Below are positions 49,824 through 57,907 of a DNA stretch of 64,000 bases, piece after piece. The notes beneath the pieces were generated by a model, which worked only from the letters and a program-made list of their open reading frames with translations, was not told the DNA's origin and did not search any database. The stretch is taken from NCBI RefSeq assembly GCF_042956465.1, contig NZ_JBIBGL010000010.1:248001-312000 (forward strand), read 5' to 3'. The DNA is from Embleya sp042956465. Its GTDB lineage: Bacteria > Actinomycetota > Actinomycetes > Streptomycetales > Streptomycetaceae. Numbering within the stretch: position 1 is the stretch's first letter; each line of letters starts with the position of its first letter. A program made the position numbers and the translations under genes.

Positions 49824-50780
49824 ATGCGCACGATGTATCCACCCATCGAGCCCTACGACCGGGGCAAGTTGGATGTCGGCGACGGTCAGTCGATCGCCTG
49901 GCGGCGCTACGGAGTCCCGGGTGGCAAACCGGCCGTCTTCCTGCACGGCGGTCCCGGCGGAGGTTGTCTGCCCGACCATGCGCGGGCGTTCGATCCGGAA
50001 CGGTACGACGTCCTGCTCTTCGATCAACGCGGCTGCGGCGAAAGCACGCCGCACGTGAGCCGGTTCGAGGTGGACCTGAGCACGAACACCACCTGGCATC
50101 TGGTTGCCGACATCGAGAAGTTGCGCGAACTGCTGGGCGTGGAGCAGTGGTTGGTCTTCGGCGGTTCATGGGGCAGCACACTCGCGCTGGCGTATGCGCA
50201 AACCCACCCCGAGCGGGTCACCGAGTTGGTCCTGCGTGGCATCTTCACGCTGCGGCGCCGGGAACTGGCGTGGTTCTACCAGGGCGGCGCGTCGATGTTG
50301 TTCCCGGAGGCCTGGCAGGAATTCCTCGCGCCGATCCCGGAGGCCGAACGCGACGACCTCATCGGCGCGTTCGGGCGCCGGCTCAACGATCCGGATCCGA
50401 AGGTGCGCGAGCAGGCGGCGGTCGCCTGGAGTGCGTGGGAGGGCACGTTGGTCGCCCTGCTTCCCCGGCCCGACCTGGTCGAGATGCACCGGCAACCGGA
50501 ATTCGCCCTGGCCTTCTCCCGGATCGAGCACCACTACGTGCGCAACGGCGGTTTCCTGGAGGAGGGCCAACTGATCCGCGACGCCGACCGGCTGCGCCAC
50601 ATCCCGGGCGTGATCGTGCAGGGTCGCTACGACCTGTGCACTCCCCCGGCGACGGCCTACGACCTGCACCGGGCCTGGCCGGAGGCCGAATTCGTGATCG
50701 TGCCGGATGCGGGTCACGCCTTCTCCGAACCGGGCATCACCCACCACCTGATCGAGGCCACGGACCGCTTCGCGCGGTGA
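49824..50780 (+). CDS. pip: Prolyl aminopeptidase (iminopeptidase), alpha/beta hydrolase
   Basis: The enzyme releases N-terminal proline from peptides. The 318 residues show the S33 family features. The oxyanion region is FLHGGPGGGC, DQRGCGESTPH follows, and the nucleophile elbow is GGSWGSTLALAYAQTHPERV (Ser near 112). The acid is in GRYDLCTPP and the histidine in PDAGHAFSEPG. The cap region is intact. There is no signal peptide, so it is cytosolic. GGGAGAG seven bases upstream supports ATG 49824; the upstream frame is low-complexity repeat. Confidence 0.93.
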   Translation: MRTMYPPIEPYDRGKLDVGDGQSIAWRRYGVPGGKPAVFLHGGPGGGCLPDHARAFDPERYDVLLFDQRGCGESTPHVSRFEVDLSTNTTWHLVADIEKLRELLGVEQWLVFGGSWGSTLALAYAQTHPERVTELVLRGIFTLRRRELAWFYQGGASMLFPEAWQEFLAPIPEAERDDLIGAFGRRLNDPDPKVREQAAVAWSAWEGTLVALLPRPDLVEMHRQPEFALAFSRIEHHYVRNGGFLEEGQLIRDADRLRHIPGVIVQGRYDLCTPPATAYDLHRAWPEAEFVIVPDAGHAFSEPGITHHLIEATDRFAR

Positions 50781-51134
50781 GGTACGCGCCGTGTCGAGGG
50801 GCCTGGACGGGGTGGGGCGCTCCGCACGGTCGGGTGCGCGGGCCGCGTCGGGGCCGGGGCGCTTCGCGTGGCGAAGTGCGGCGGGCCGCGTCCGGAGCCG
50901 AGGCGGAACGCTGCGCGCGGTCAGGCGCGTGCGCCGCGTCCGAGCCCGGAGCCGGGGCGGAGCGCTTCGCGCGGTCAGGCGCGTGCGCCGCGTCCGAGCC
51001 CGGAGCCGGGGCGGAGCGCTTCGCGCAGTGTGATGGTGGGTCGCGTCGGGGTCCCGAGCCGGGGCGGAGCGCTTCGCGCAATGTGATGGTGGGTCGCGTC
51101 GGGGCCGGGTCCGGGGTCCCGGGAGAATGGTCGG
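50781..51134. other. Intergenic region filled by a 53-54-bp repeat
   Basis: No gene is supported in these 354 bp. Most of it is the tandem repeat at 50904-51121 and a more degenerate copy before it. Confidence 0.65.
50904..51121. repeat. Tandem 53-54-bp minisatellite, about four units
   Basis: Units begin CGGA(A/G)CGCT(G/T)CGCGC at 50904, 50958, 51012 and 51065, giving periods of 54, 54 and 53 bp. Units 1 and 2 are nearly identical; units 3 and 4 share a different second half (TGTGATGGTGGGTCGCGTCG). A degraded unit precedes 50904. Confidence 0.85.
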
Positions 51135-51914
51135 ATGAGTGCTTCCCGTGACATCCTCACGCGCCCGGCCGCCGGCCCCGACCGCACGCTGCGGTACGGG
51201 CCAGCGGCGGATCAGGTCGTCGACCTCTGGCAGCCCGCGGCCGACCCGCACGCGCTCGTCGTGGTCGTGCACGGGGGGTATTGGCGGGCCGAGTACGACC
51301 GCAAGTACACGTATCCGATGTGCGTCGCGCTGGCCGCCGACGGCTACGCCGTCGCGAGCATCGAGTACCGCCGGGCCGGGCAGCCCGGCGGTGGGATGCC
51401 CGGCACGTTCGAGGATGTCGCCGCCGCGCTCGATCTGTTGTGCGCACAGGCCGATTCACCCGTGGTCCTGCTGGGGCACTCGGCGGGCGGGCACCTGGCG
51501 GTCTGGGCGGCGCTGCGCGATCGGCTGCCGGTGGGCGGCGTGGGCCGATTGCCGGCCGCGCCGCCGATCGCGGGCGCGGTGTCGTTGGCGGGCGTCCTCG
51601 ACCTGGACGCGGCCCTCGCCCTCGACCTGGACGACGGTGCGGCTGCGGAGTTCCTGGGCGAGGACCGCTCGGAGGCGGTGCTCGCACAGGCGGACCCGAC
51701 ACGGTTGGCGGCGGGTGGCGTGGGCGGCCGTGGGCTGATCCTGCTGCACGGCGACGCCGACGAACAGGTACCGATCGCCCTGGGTCGGACCTTCGCCGCG
51801 GCGTCGGGCGCGACGTTGCGGGAGTTGGCCGGCGTCGGCCACTTCGAGCCGGTCGACCCGCTCTCGGCGGTCTGGCCGGAGGTGCTCCGGGCGGTCGCGG
51901 AACTGGCGGGCTGA
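51135..51914 (+). CDS. Alpha/beta hydrolase, kynurenine formamidase-like esterase
   Basis: The 259-residue protein has an HGGYWRAEYDRKYTYPM oxyanion motif (near 46-62), a nucleophile elbow LLGHSAGGHLAVWA (Ser near 115), the acid in LLHGDADEQVP and the histidine in GVGHFEPVDP. The HGGYW motif with a following basic/aromatic stretch is typical of KynB-type arylformamidases and related carboxylesterases. The tryptophan-degradation neighbours that would support a kynurenine role are absent, so the substrate is open. It is cytosolic, with no signal peptide. GGGAG lies upstream of the ATG, just after the tandem repeats. Confidence 0.82.
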   Translation: MSASRDILTRPAAGPDRTLRYGPAADQVVDLWQPAADPHALVVVVHGGYWRAEYDRKYTYPMCVALAADGYAVASIEYRRAGQPGGGMPGTFEDVAAALDLLCAQADSPVVLLGHSAGGHLAVWAALRDRLPVGGVGRLPAAPPIAGAVSLAGVLDLDAALALDLDDGAAAEFLGEDRSEAVLAQADPTRLAAGGVGGRGLILLHGDADEQVPIALGRTFAAASGATLRELAGVGHFEPVDPLSAVWPEVLRAVAELAG

Positions 51915-52162
51915 CCCGGTCGAGCCGGGCGGGTGGTGGGCGGTCGGAGGCAGTCGGAGGTGGTCGGCCCGAAGGGCGTGCGCCGGTGGGCCGCGGGTGG
52001 CGGGCGGCGGGCGGCGGGCGGCGGGCAACAGGCGTCGGTCGGCGGACGGTTCGGGGCCGGTGGTGGTCGGCCGCCGGGCTGTCGGCAACGGACGGCGCCG
52101 GCCGTTCGTGGTGCCGGGCCGCCCGGCGCGATGCGACTGCCGCCGGGTTCCCGGGCCGCCCG

Positions 52163-53272
52163 CTACCGCTGGTTGGCCAGCAGTACGCCGATCCCGCCGA
52201 TCGCGATCCCGGCGACCGCGGCCGGTCGCAGGGCCTGGTCGAGCAGGAGCCACGCGAGTACCGCCGTGGCGGCCGGGGTCAGGAAGAACAGCGTGCCGAC
52301 CCGACTCGCCGAGGATTGCCGCAACATCAGGTTGAGCAGCATGAACACGCCGATCGAATTGACCAGCACCATCCACGCGAGCGTCCCGACGAACGGCCCC
52401 CACGCATGCACGTGCGGCGTCTCGAACAGCAGCGAGCCCAGCCCCATGAACGGCGCGCTGACCAGGAACTGCACGGCCGTACCGGTGCGCAGATCGACGT
52501 CGTGCACGTAGCGCTTCTGGTACACGGTGCCCACGCTCAGACCGAGCAGCCCCACCACGGCCAGGACCAGCGCCGGAATCGACAGGTGGGTGGGATCCGC
52601 GACGGCGAGCACCACGCCGATCGTGCCCAGGCCGAAGCCCAGCCACTGCCGCGTGCTCACCCGCTCGCCGAGGAACCGCCCGGCCAGGAGCGCGATCAGC
52701 ACCGGATTGAGCCCCTGCACGAGAGCCACCACGGCGGCGGGTAGCCCCATCGAGAGTGCCGTGTACAAGGCGCCGAACTGAAGCGCCTGGAACAGCAGTC
52801 CGGCGACCACGACATGAGCGAGTCGACGCCCACGCGGCCACGGCGCCCGAACCGCAAGCGCGAACGCCCCGAGCAGCAGCCCGGCGAGCGCGAACCGGAA
52901 GAAGGTGAGCAGGAGCGGCGGCGCGGCGTCCACCCCGATCGCGCCGATGATGAACGCGCTGCTCCACAGCAGCACGAACACGGGCGGTATCGCCTTGCCG
53001 ACCAGGGCGGCTCGCGGGCCGCCGGCGGCTCGCGTGCCGTGGTCGCCGGGATCGGGCGGATGTGCGCCGGCGGTGGGACCGGGTCGACCCGGGCGGGCAC
53101 GGCCGGTGGCGGTGCCCACGGCGGCGGCGATGCCTGTGGCGTCCGTGGCGTCTGCGCCGTCCAGGGCGTCCGGGGCGTCCGGGGCGTCCGGGGCGTCCGG
53201 GGCGTCCGGGGCGTCCATGGCGTCCATGGCGTCTGCCGATCCTGCGATGCGTGCGGTACGTGCGGCGCTCAT
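52163..53272 (-). CDS. EamA/DMT-superfamily transporter with a repetitive N-terminal tail
   Basis: The 369-residue protein has about ten membrane helices in two EamA halves (about 82-215 and 225-365), ending AGIAIGGIGVLLANQR. Such proteins export amino acids or metabolites by proton exchange. The first 80 residues are a soluble tail containing about six Asp-Ala-Pro repeats encoded by a 9-bp tandem array (53161-53232), unusual for the family. ATG 53272 has GGGAG upstream; an earlier in-frame start is possible. It is divergent from the CGNR regulator, whose operator-like repeats lie in between. Confidence 0.85.
   Translation of the reverse strand: MSAARTARIAGSADAMDAMDAPDAPDAPDAPDAPDALDGADATDATGIAAAVGTATGRARPGRPGPTAGAHPPDPGDHGTRAAGGPRAALVGKAIPPVFVLLWSSAFIIGAIGVDAAPPLLLTFFRFALAGLLLGAFALAVRAPWPRGRRLAHVVVAGLLFQALQFGALYTALSMGLPAAVVALVQGLNPVLIALLAGRFLGERVSTRQWLGFGLGTIGVVLAVADPTHLSIPALVLAVVGLLGLSVGTVYQKRYVHDVDLRTGTAVQFLVSAPFMGLGSLLFETPHVHAWGPFVGTLAWMVLVNSIGVFMLLNLMLRQSSASRVGTLFFLTPAATAVLAWLLLDQALRPAAVAGIAIGGIGVLLANQR
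53161..53232. repeat. Eight copies of a 9-bp repeat inside the EamA gene
   Basis: CCGGGGCGT occurs five times in perfect tandem, with one near copy before and two (CCATGGCGT) after. It encodes Asp-Ala-Pro or Asp-Ala-Met units. A 9-bp unit keeps the frame, so length changes would alter the tail without disrupting the transporter. Confidence 0.9.
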
Positions 53273-53303
53273 CGAGGTCCACTCCCGTGTCGAAGCGTCG
53301 GAC

Positions 53304-53366
53304 GAGTAACTACTCAATCCGGTTACTCACCATGGCGCGCTCCGAACTAACCTGTCAATCCGGTTA
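53304..53366. promoter_or_regulatory. Shared operator region between EamA and CGNR genes
   Basis: TCAATCCGGTTA is present twice as a direct repeat (53314-53325 and 53355-53366), 41 bp apart, close to four helix turns. GAGTAAC (53304-53310) and GTTACTC (53322-53328) form an inverted repeat around the first copy. TATGCT (53364-53369) could be the -10 of the CGNR gene. Confidence 0.65.
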
Positions 53367-53376
53367 TGCTGGGTGA

Positions 53377-53934
53377 GTGACCTTCACCTTCATCGGCGGC
53401 GACATCGCGCTCGACCTGGTCGGAACCGTGCAGCAGCGCCGCACCGAACCCCGCGACCTGCTCGACACGCCGGCCGCACTCGGGTCCTGGGCGGTCGCCG
53501 CCGGCCTCGTGGACACCGCGCCGGCGGTCGACGACGACGCGCTCGCGGGCACGATCGAATTGCGCGAAGCGCTGTACCGGCTGGCGTCCTCCCGGGACAC
53601 GCCGGAGGGGTACGGCGCACGTGATCGCGCGACGTTGAACGGCTTCGCGGCCGGCGCTCCGGTCACGGTCGCGCTGGCGGCGGACGGTCGGGTACGGCGT
53701 ACCGGCGACATCTCCGCCGTCCTGGCCACGGTCGCGCGCTCGGCGGTCGCCCTGTTCGGCGGCGCGGATGCGGCCCGCGTCCGGGAATGCGAGGCGCCGA
53801 CGTGCACCCGCCTCTACGTCGACTCGTCCCGCCACGGCAGCCGGCGCTGGTGCGACATGCGCCGCTGCGGAAACCGCGCCAAGGCGGCGAGCTTCCGCGC
53901 CCGCCATCGGGACGGCCTCGCGGCCGACGCCTGA
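53377..53934 (+). CDS. CGNR zinc-finger (ABATE) transcriptional regulator
   Basis: The 185-residue protein has an ABATE domain (about 5-125; GGDIALDLVGTVQQRR... DLLDTPAALGSWAVAAGLV). A C-terminal CGNR zinc finger (about 133-175) follows, reading ECEAPTCTRLYVDSSRHGSRRWCDMRRCGNRAKAASFRAR, with four zinc cysteines and the CGNR signature that contacts DNA. The family is thought to sense small ligands. GTG 53377 begins right after the second operator repeat, with GGGTGAG upstream. The divergent EamA exporter gene is the likely target, a common regulator-transporter layout. Confidence 0.9.
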   Translation: MTFTFIGGDIALDLVGTVQQRRTEPRDLLDTPAALGSWAVAAGLVDTAPAVDDDALAGTIELREALYRLASSRDTPEGYGARDRATLNGFAAGAPVTVALAADGRVRRTGDISAVLATVARSAVALFGGADAARVRECEAPTCTRLYVDSSRHGSRRWCDMRRCGNRAKAASFRARHRDGLAADA

Positions 53935-54013
53935 CGCGGCCGGATACCCGCGCACCACGGCCGAACCGCCCGGCGGGCCGGGTCGATTCGGGCGGTCGGT
54001 CGCCTACGGCCGG

Positions 54014-54520
54014 CTACCCGGGCGCGCCCAATGTCGAGGCCAGGATGCGCAGCGCCTTGTCGACCACGTTCCGGTCCTCCTCCGCGATCGGCCTCAGCAG
54101 CCCGTCGAGCGCGTCGATCCGCGCGCGCATCGCCGCCCGGGCGCACTCGCGCCCCGACTCGGTGAGGCAGACCAGCACCGAACGACCGTCCGCGGGGTTG
54201 GGCCGACGCTCGATCAGGTCCTTGCGGGCCAGTCGGTCCACGCAGTGCGTCATCCCGCCCGACGAGTACATCACCAACGGTTGCAACTCACGCAGCGTCA
54301 GCCCCGGCCGATCCGGTCGGGTCGCGAGCACGACAAGCACCATGTACTCCGGCGCGGTCAGCCCCAACGCGCCGATGCTGCGCCGGTCGAAGTCCTCCAT
54401 CGCGATCATCGCCTGATGCAGCCGCACCACGAACCCGACCGAGGACGCCTCCACGTCCGGCAGTACCGCCGACCATGCCGCCACCACGGAATCGGCGTAG
54501 TCGGCCCGTGCATCACTCAC
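54014..54520 (-). CDS. MarR family transcriptional regulator
   Basis: The 168-residue protein has a winged-helix MarR core (about 45-135). DNA-recognition part is LTLRELQPLVMYSSGGMTHCVDRLARKDLIERRP, and the wing is NPADGRSVLVCLTESG. Long N- and C-terminal helices form the dimer interface (EASSVGFVVRLHQAMIAMEDF; ALRILASTLG). GGGAG seven bases upstream supports GTG 54520. The cupin gene ends 72 bp upstream on the same strand and could be its target or operon partner. The ligand is unknown. Confidence 0.88.
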   Translation of the reverse strand: MSDARADYADSVVAAWSAVLPDVEASSVGFVVRLHQAMIAMEDFDRRSIGALGLTAPEYMVLVVLATRPDRPGLTLRELQPLVMYSSGGMTHCVDRLARKDLIERRPNPADGRSVLVCLTESGRECARAAMRARIDALDGLLRPIAEEDRNVVDKALRILASTLGAPG

Positions 54521-54591
54521 GTCGTACTCCCTGGCAGCCCGCGCCCGCTTGGTCCCGGCCGCCACCGTAGTATCGGCGCCCCGCCGCCGGC

Positions 54592-55158
54592 TCACAGCAT
54601 CCGGAAGTCCTCGTACGAGAAAGCGGGCGAGACCACGCACGACACCAGCGCCTCGCGCCCGGCCGCCGGCCGAGCCGTCTGCCACACCCCCGGCGGAATC
54701 AGCAATTGCGGTTGCTCACCCGCCTCCACGTCCGGGCCGAGCAGGATCCGGTGCGGCTCGGCATCGGGAGTCGTACCGTCCCCGCCCAGCCGCAGTTCGA
54801 GCGGTCCGCCGCGATGCCAGAGCCACAACTCGGCCGATTTCACGACGTGCCACGCGGACTGCTCGCCCGGACAGAGCAGGAAGTACATGCCGCTCGCGGT
54901 GTCGCGCGGCCCCGGGTATCCGGGCGGGGTCACGCTCACGCCGCTGCGCCAGGTCTCCCGGTACCAACCGCCCTCGGGATGCGGCATGAGCCCCATGACC
55001 CGGGCCAGGTCCGGCGGATCGAGGCGGGGAGGGTCGGGATGGGGTGCGGGTGCGGGTGCGGGCGTGGGCGTGGGCGTGGATGTAGGAGGCGCGGGGGGCT
55101 CGGAGGCGGGTGCAGGGCAGGGGCCGGGCACGGCGTCGGCGTCGGGTGCGGAGGACAT
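54592..55158 (-). CDS. Cupin superfamily protein, DUF985/cupin_5 type
   Basis: The 188 residues begin with a 45-residue Pro/Thr/Ala-rich tail containing TPTPTPAPAPAP-type repeats. A DUF985 cupin domain (about 50-185) follows, with HPEGGWYRETWRS, SGMYFLLCPGEQSAWHVVKSAELWLWHRGGPLEL, and PPGVWQTARPA. The histidines in the second block are candidate metal ligands. The catalytic role of this cupin branch is generally unknown. GAGGGAG precedes ATG 55158. A terminator separates it from the secreted-protein gene upstream. Confidence 0.87.
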   Translation of the reverse strand: MSSAPDADAVPGPCPAPASEPPAPPTSTPTPTPAPAPAPHPDPPRLDPPDLARVMGLMPHPEGGWYRETWRSGVSVTPPGYPGPRDTASGMYFLLCPGEQSAWHVVKSAELWLWHRGGPLELRLGGDGTTPDAEPHRILLGPDVEAGEQPQLLIPPGVWQTARPAAGREALVSCVVSPAFSYEDFRML

Positions 55159-55178
55159 GTGTGCTCCCTCGACTGGCG

Positions 55179-55211
55179 TGGGTTCCGGGCGCCGGACGCG
55201 GCCGGAACCCA
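55179..55211 (-). terminator. Terminator of the secreted-protein gene
   Basis: TGGGTTCCGG (55179-55188) and CCGGAACCCA (55202-55211) form a perfect 10-bp stem with a 13-nt loop, 20 bp past the stop codon at 55232. Confidence 0.7.
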
Positions 55212-55231
55212 CAGCCTCACACGGGCAGGCG

Positions 55232-57247
55232 TTATCCCGCGGGTGCCGTGCACGGCGCGCCGCCGCACACGTCGACGACCCGACCGGTGGCCAGGAACTC
55301 CGCCTTCTGCCGTCGGGCGACCGGCGAGTTGCGCGGATCCGAGTGCGGGTCGCGCCCGTACTCGGGTCCGATCGGTGGTGTATTGGTCACCGGTGGCGCG
55401 GGCGAACCGCTGTCCCAGACCACCAGCGCGGACCCCCGGTACGGCTCGCGCGGCAGCGGCCGAATGCCCCAGTAGGGATCCCGGTCGGGGTTGCGTCCCG
55501 GCGCGATCGCGGGCTCGTGGATCCGCGCGCCGATCGTGCGTGCCTCGGTCTCGGCGGTCACCGTGGAAACCTGGTGGTCACCGAACGCGATCTGCATCAG
55601 CACCTGGTGGCGCGGCGTACGCGGCAGCGGGGTGTGGTCCAGGCCGCTCGCATAGCCGTTCGTCTCGCCGCGGTCCCACAACATCTGGAACAGCGACAGC
55701 ACCACCTGCTGATCGAGCTTGTCCGGGAAGCCGGCGTCCAGGATCTGCCCGTACGGCCCGAAGTCGGAGCTGCGGTTGAGCAGGACGCTGTAGTTCATCC
55801 CGGTCACCCCGAGCACCCCACGCCTGGTGTCCTGGGACACCGCGACCAGCGACCCGCCGAGAATGCCGCCCTGGCTGTTGCCGTCGTAGACCAGACCCTT
55901 CGATATGTCGATCAACGGCCGCCCGCTGTCGGTACGAAACGCCGGGTCGGCGGCGAAGCCCTGTTCGTGGATCATGTCGCGACCGAGGAACAGCGCGTTC
56001 AGGAAGCCCTGTCGGGTGCGATCCGGCACCGCGCCGAAGCTGCCCGGGTCGGCGAGCGCGCGGGCGACGGTGGGCAGGTCCTCGTCGGCCATGCCGATCC
56101 ACTTGGTGGCGCAGAACGTGATGTCGTGCTCGGCGGCCATCGCTTTGACGTTCCCGCCGCCCACCTCGTTGTTGCTGCCGAGCAGGCCGTGTCCGTACAA
56201 CGAGGCCTGCGAGGGCCGGTCGAACGCTGCGCGCGGGATCTCGCAACGGAACTGCGCGGATTGGGTGTTCCCCGGCAATTGCCGCGGCAGCCCGTCCCGA
56301 CCGAGGTTGAGCGTGGAACCGGTGGGACCGCCGGGCCGGTTCAGATAACTGGGTACGGTGACCGTGCCGGTCACCTCGCGAGCGATCCGCGAATCCTGCT
56401 CCGGCGTCGAGTTCTTCACTCCGGTCACCGTGAACTGCGGCGCCCGGTCCCCGAGTCGACCGAACGCGTCGTCCCGCATCCGAAGCATGCCGCCGGTGAG
56501 GTTGCGCTCGCTTGCGACGGTGAAGTCCCAGGCCAGGTAGAGGCCGCGACGGTCGACACCGGCCCGGTCCAGTCGATCCAGCGCCGGTCGAAGCTGCGCC
56601 TGGCGAGCGGCCAACGGGTCGCGGCGCGGCAGGGTGCGACCTGCGATCCTGGCGAACGTCTCCGGCGCGGCGATCACTTGGCCATCCGCGCCGCGCAGGT
56701 TGCGCAGGCCGACGACGTAGTGGTGGCCGGGGACGAAGTTCTCGGCCGGGTGCACCAGCAACGCCTGCCGGGTCGAATCCTTGGCGTTGGCGTCGAGTTC
56801 GGCCCAGTAGGGCCGGCGTTCGCCGGTCTCGGTGTCGAGGATGACGATCGGCGCGTTCCGGGCGAGCGACGCGCCGACGTCGGTGACCGGCGCCGCACCG
56901 CTGCGGCCGAGGTCGACGCCGGGGATCCGGGTGATCAGCGTCGAGCCGGGCGAGAAGCCGTCGTTGCGATTCCAGTCGTCCGGCGTGGCGCCATGCGGCA
57001 TCATCGCCGCCGTGAACGCGACCCGACGCCCGGTATCGGTGCGCCGATCGGCCTGCGTGTACCAGTTGTTCGGAAACGGCAGCAGACACGCGGCCGGATC
57101 GATCGGATCACAACCGGGTTCGCCACCCGGATGGTTCGGATGCGCCTCGGCGGCGGGTGGAACCAGGAACGACAGCAACAGGGCGGCCACCGCGACGACG
57201 ATCGCGGCTGGCCGTCGGCGTCGAGGACGGTGCGCGGTTCGGCTCAC
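55232..57247 (-). CDS. Large secreted protein with GNSQGG nucleophile-like motif
   Basis: The 671-residue precursor has a signal peptide: a basic RTAHRPRRRRP stretch, then AAIVVAVAALLLSFLVPPAAEA with probable cleavage after AEA. The mature N-terminus HPNHPGGEPGCDPIDPAACLLPFPNNWYT is rich in cysteine and aromatic residues. Near residue 450, LVYDGNSQGGILGGSLVAVS resembles an alpha/beta hydrolase nucleophile elbow (GxSxG). SLYGHGLLGS and VLMQIAFGDHQV are further hydrolase-like segments. The overall family is not one I can name; a secreted esterase or peptidase is inferred. GTG 57247 is chosen for the GGAGG close upstream. A farther ATG at 57301 would bury the signal peptide. Confidence 0.75.
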   Translation of the reverse strand: MSRTAHRPRRRRPAAIVVAVAALLLSFLVPPAAEAHPNHPGGEPGCDPIDPAACLLPFPNNWYTQADRRTDTGRRVAFTAAMMPHGATPDDWNRNDGFSPGSTLITRIPGVDLGRSGAAPVTDVGASLARNAPIVILDTETGERRPYWAELDANAKDSTRQALLVHPAENFVPGHHYVVGLRNLRGADGQVIAAPETFARIAGRTLPRRDPLAARQAQLRPALDRLDRAGVDRRGLYLAWDFTVASERNLTGGMLRMRDDAFGRLGDRAPQFTVTGVKNSTPEQDSRIAREVTGTVTVPSYLNRPGGPTGSTLNLGRDGLPRQLPGNTQSAQFRCEIPRAAFDRPSQASLYGHGLLGSNNEVGGGNVKAMAAEHDITFCATKWIGMADEDLPTVARALADPGSFGAVPDRTRQGFLNALFLGRDMIHEQGFAADPAFRTDSGRPLIDISKGLVYDGNSQGGILGGSLVAVSQDTRRGVLGVTGMNYSVLLNRSSDFGPYGQILDAGFPDKLDQQVVLSLFQMLWDRGETNGYASGLDHTPLPRTPRHQVLMQIAFGDHQVSTVTAETEARTIGARIHEPAIAPGRNPDRDPYWGIRPLPREPYRGSALVVWDSGSPAPPVTNTPPIGPEYGRDPHSDPRNSPVARRQKAEFLATGRVVDVCGGAPCTAPAG

Positions 57248-57703
57248 TATTCCTCCAACTCCTACGACGAGCGAGGGCTGTGCAGGAATATCCACCGACA
57301 TCTTGCAGCGCTTGCGTCGCAAGGGGAACGGGGAACGGAGGGGGCGAGTGGGTACCAGGCGCGCGGGGCCGCTTGCGGCGGGCACGCGCATTCCCCGCCA
57401 CGGGGAGCCTTGGTTCTGTGGCGGGGAACGCGGTGGGGGGTGGTGTGTGTGGGGGGGTGGGCGTCGGATCGGGTCGGGTCGGGATTGGCCTGGTGGTGGT
57501 TCCGGTTGTAGCCGTAGCTGTAGCCGTTGTTCTTGTTCTGGCTGCCGCTGTTGTTCTCGTTCTGGCTGCTGTTGTTCTGCTTCTGGCTGTAGCTGTTCTG
57601 GTTCTGGTTCTGGTTCCGGTTCCGGTTCCGGTTCCGGATGTCGTTTTGGGTTGGCTTGGTTCGGGCTTTGGTTGGGTTCCGGTTCCGGTTCCGGTGCCGG
57701 TCG
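57248..57703. other. 456-bp low-complexity intergenic region
   Basis: The stretch between the secreted-protein gene and the small gene at 57704 holds the hexamer-rich repeat 57480-57712. I support no gene, although all frames are open over long parts because of the repeats. Confidence 0.6.
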
Positions 57704-57712
57704 TCAGACCTT
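57480..57712. repeat. Hexamer-based low-complexity tract (GGTTCC/GGTTCT family)
   Basis: Runs of GGTTCC and GGTTCT with diverged TTGTTCTGG-like words fill about 230 bp. Several hexamers are perfect tandem copies (57600-57640 and 57680-57705). It reaches the 3' end of the small minus-strand gene. Confidence 0.85.
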
Positions 57713-57907
57713 GGCGAGCTTGCCCGGGTCGACCGATACCTCGACCGTACGGAAGCCGCCGGCAACGCCGGGCAGCGTGAAGCACACGTCGGCACGGCCC
57801 ATCGTGGTGCGCACGACCACTCCCGGTGCGCCTACCGGGACGGTCTGCCTGGTGAAGCCGCCGATCGGCTGTGTCGCCTTGACCCTGTCGCCTACCTTCA
57901 CATTCAT
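57704..57907 (-). CDS. Small beta-rich protein (67 aa), function unknown
   Basis: The sequence MNVKVGDRVKATQPIGG opens like an SH3/KOW-type small barrel. GAPGVVVRTTMGRADVCFTL follows, and VEVSVDPGKLAKV closes it. The alternating hydrophobic pattern and GDRVKA start suggest a small RNA- or protein-binding barrel. GGGGAG lies 11 bases before the ATG, with a weaker purine stretch closer. Longer in-frame starts add only arginine/proline-rich sequence. No neighbour suggests a role. The stop codon lies at the edge of the hexamer repeat. Confidence 0.65.
   Translation of the reverse strand: MNVKVGDRVKATQPIGGFTRQTVPVGAPGVVVRTTMGRADVCFTLPGVAGGFRTVEVSVDPGKLAKV

Noticed and set aside
57262..57795. Asn/Gln-rich minus-strand frame resembling a prion-like protein
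   Set aside because: It is produced by the hexamer repeat, overlaps the better-supported 67-residue gene, and lacks a start context.
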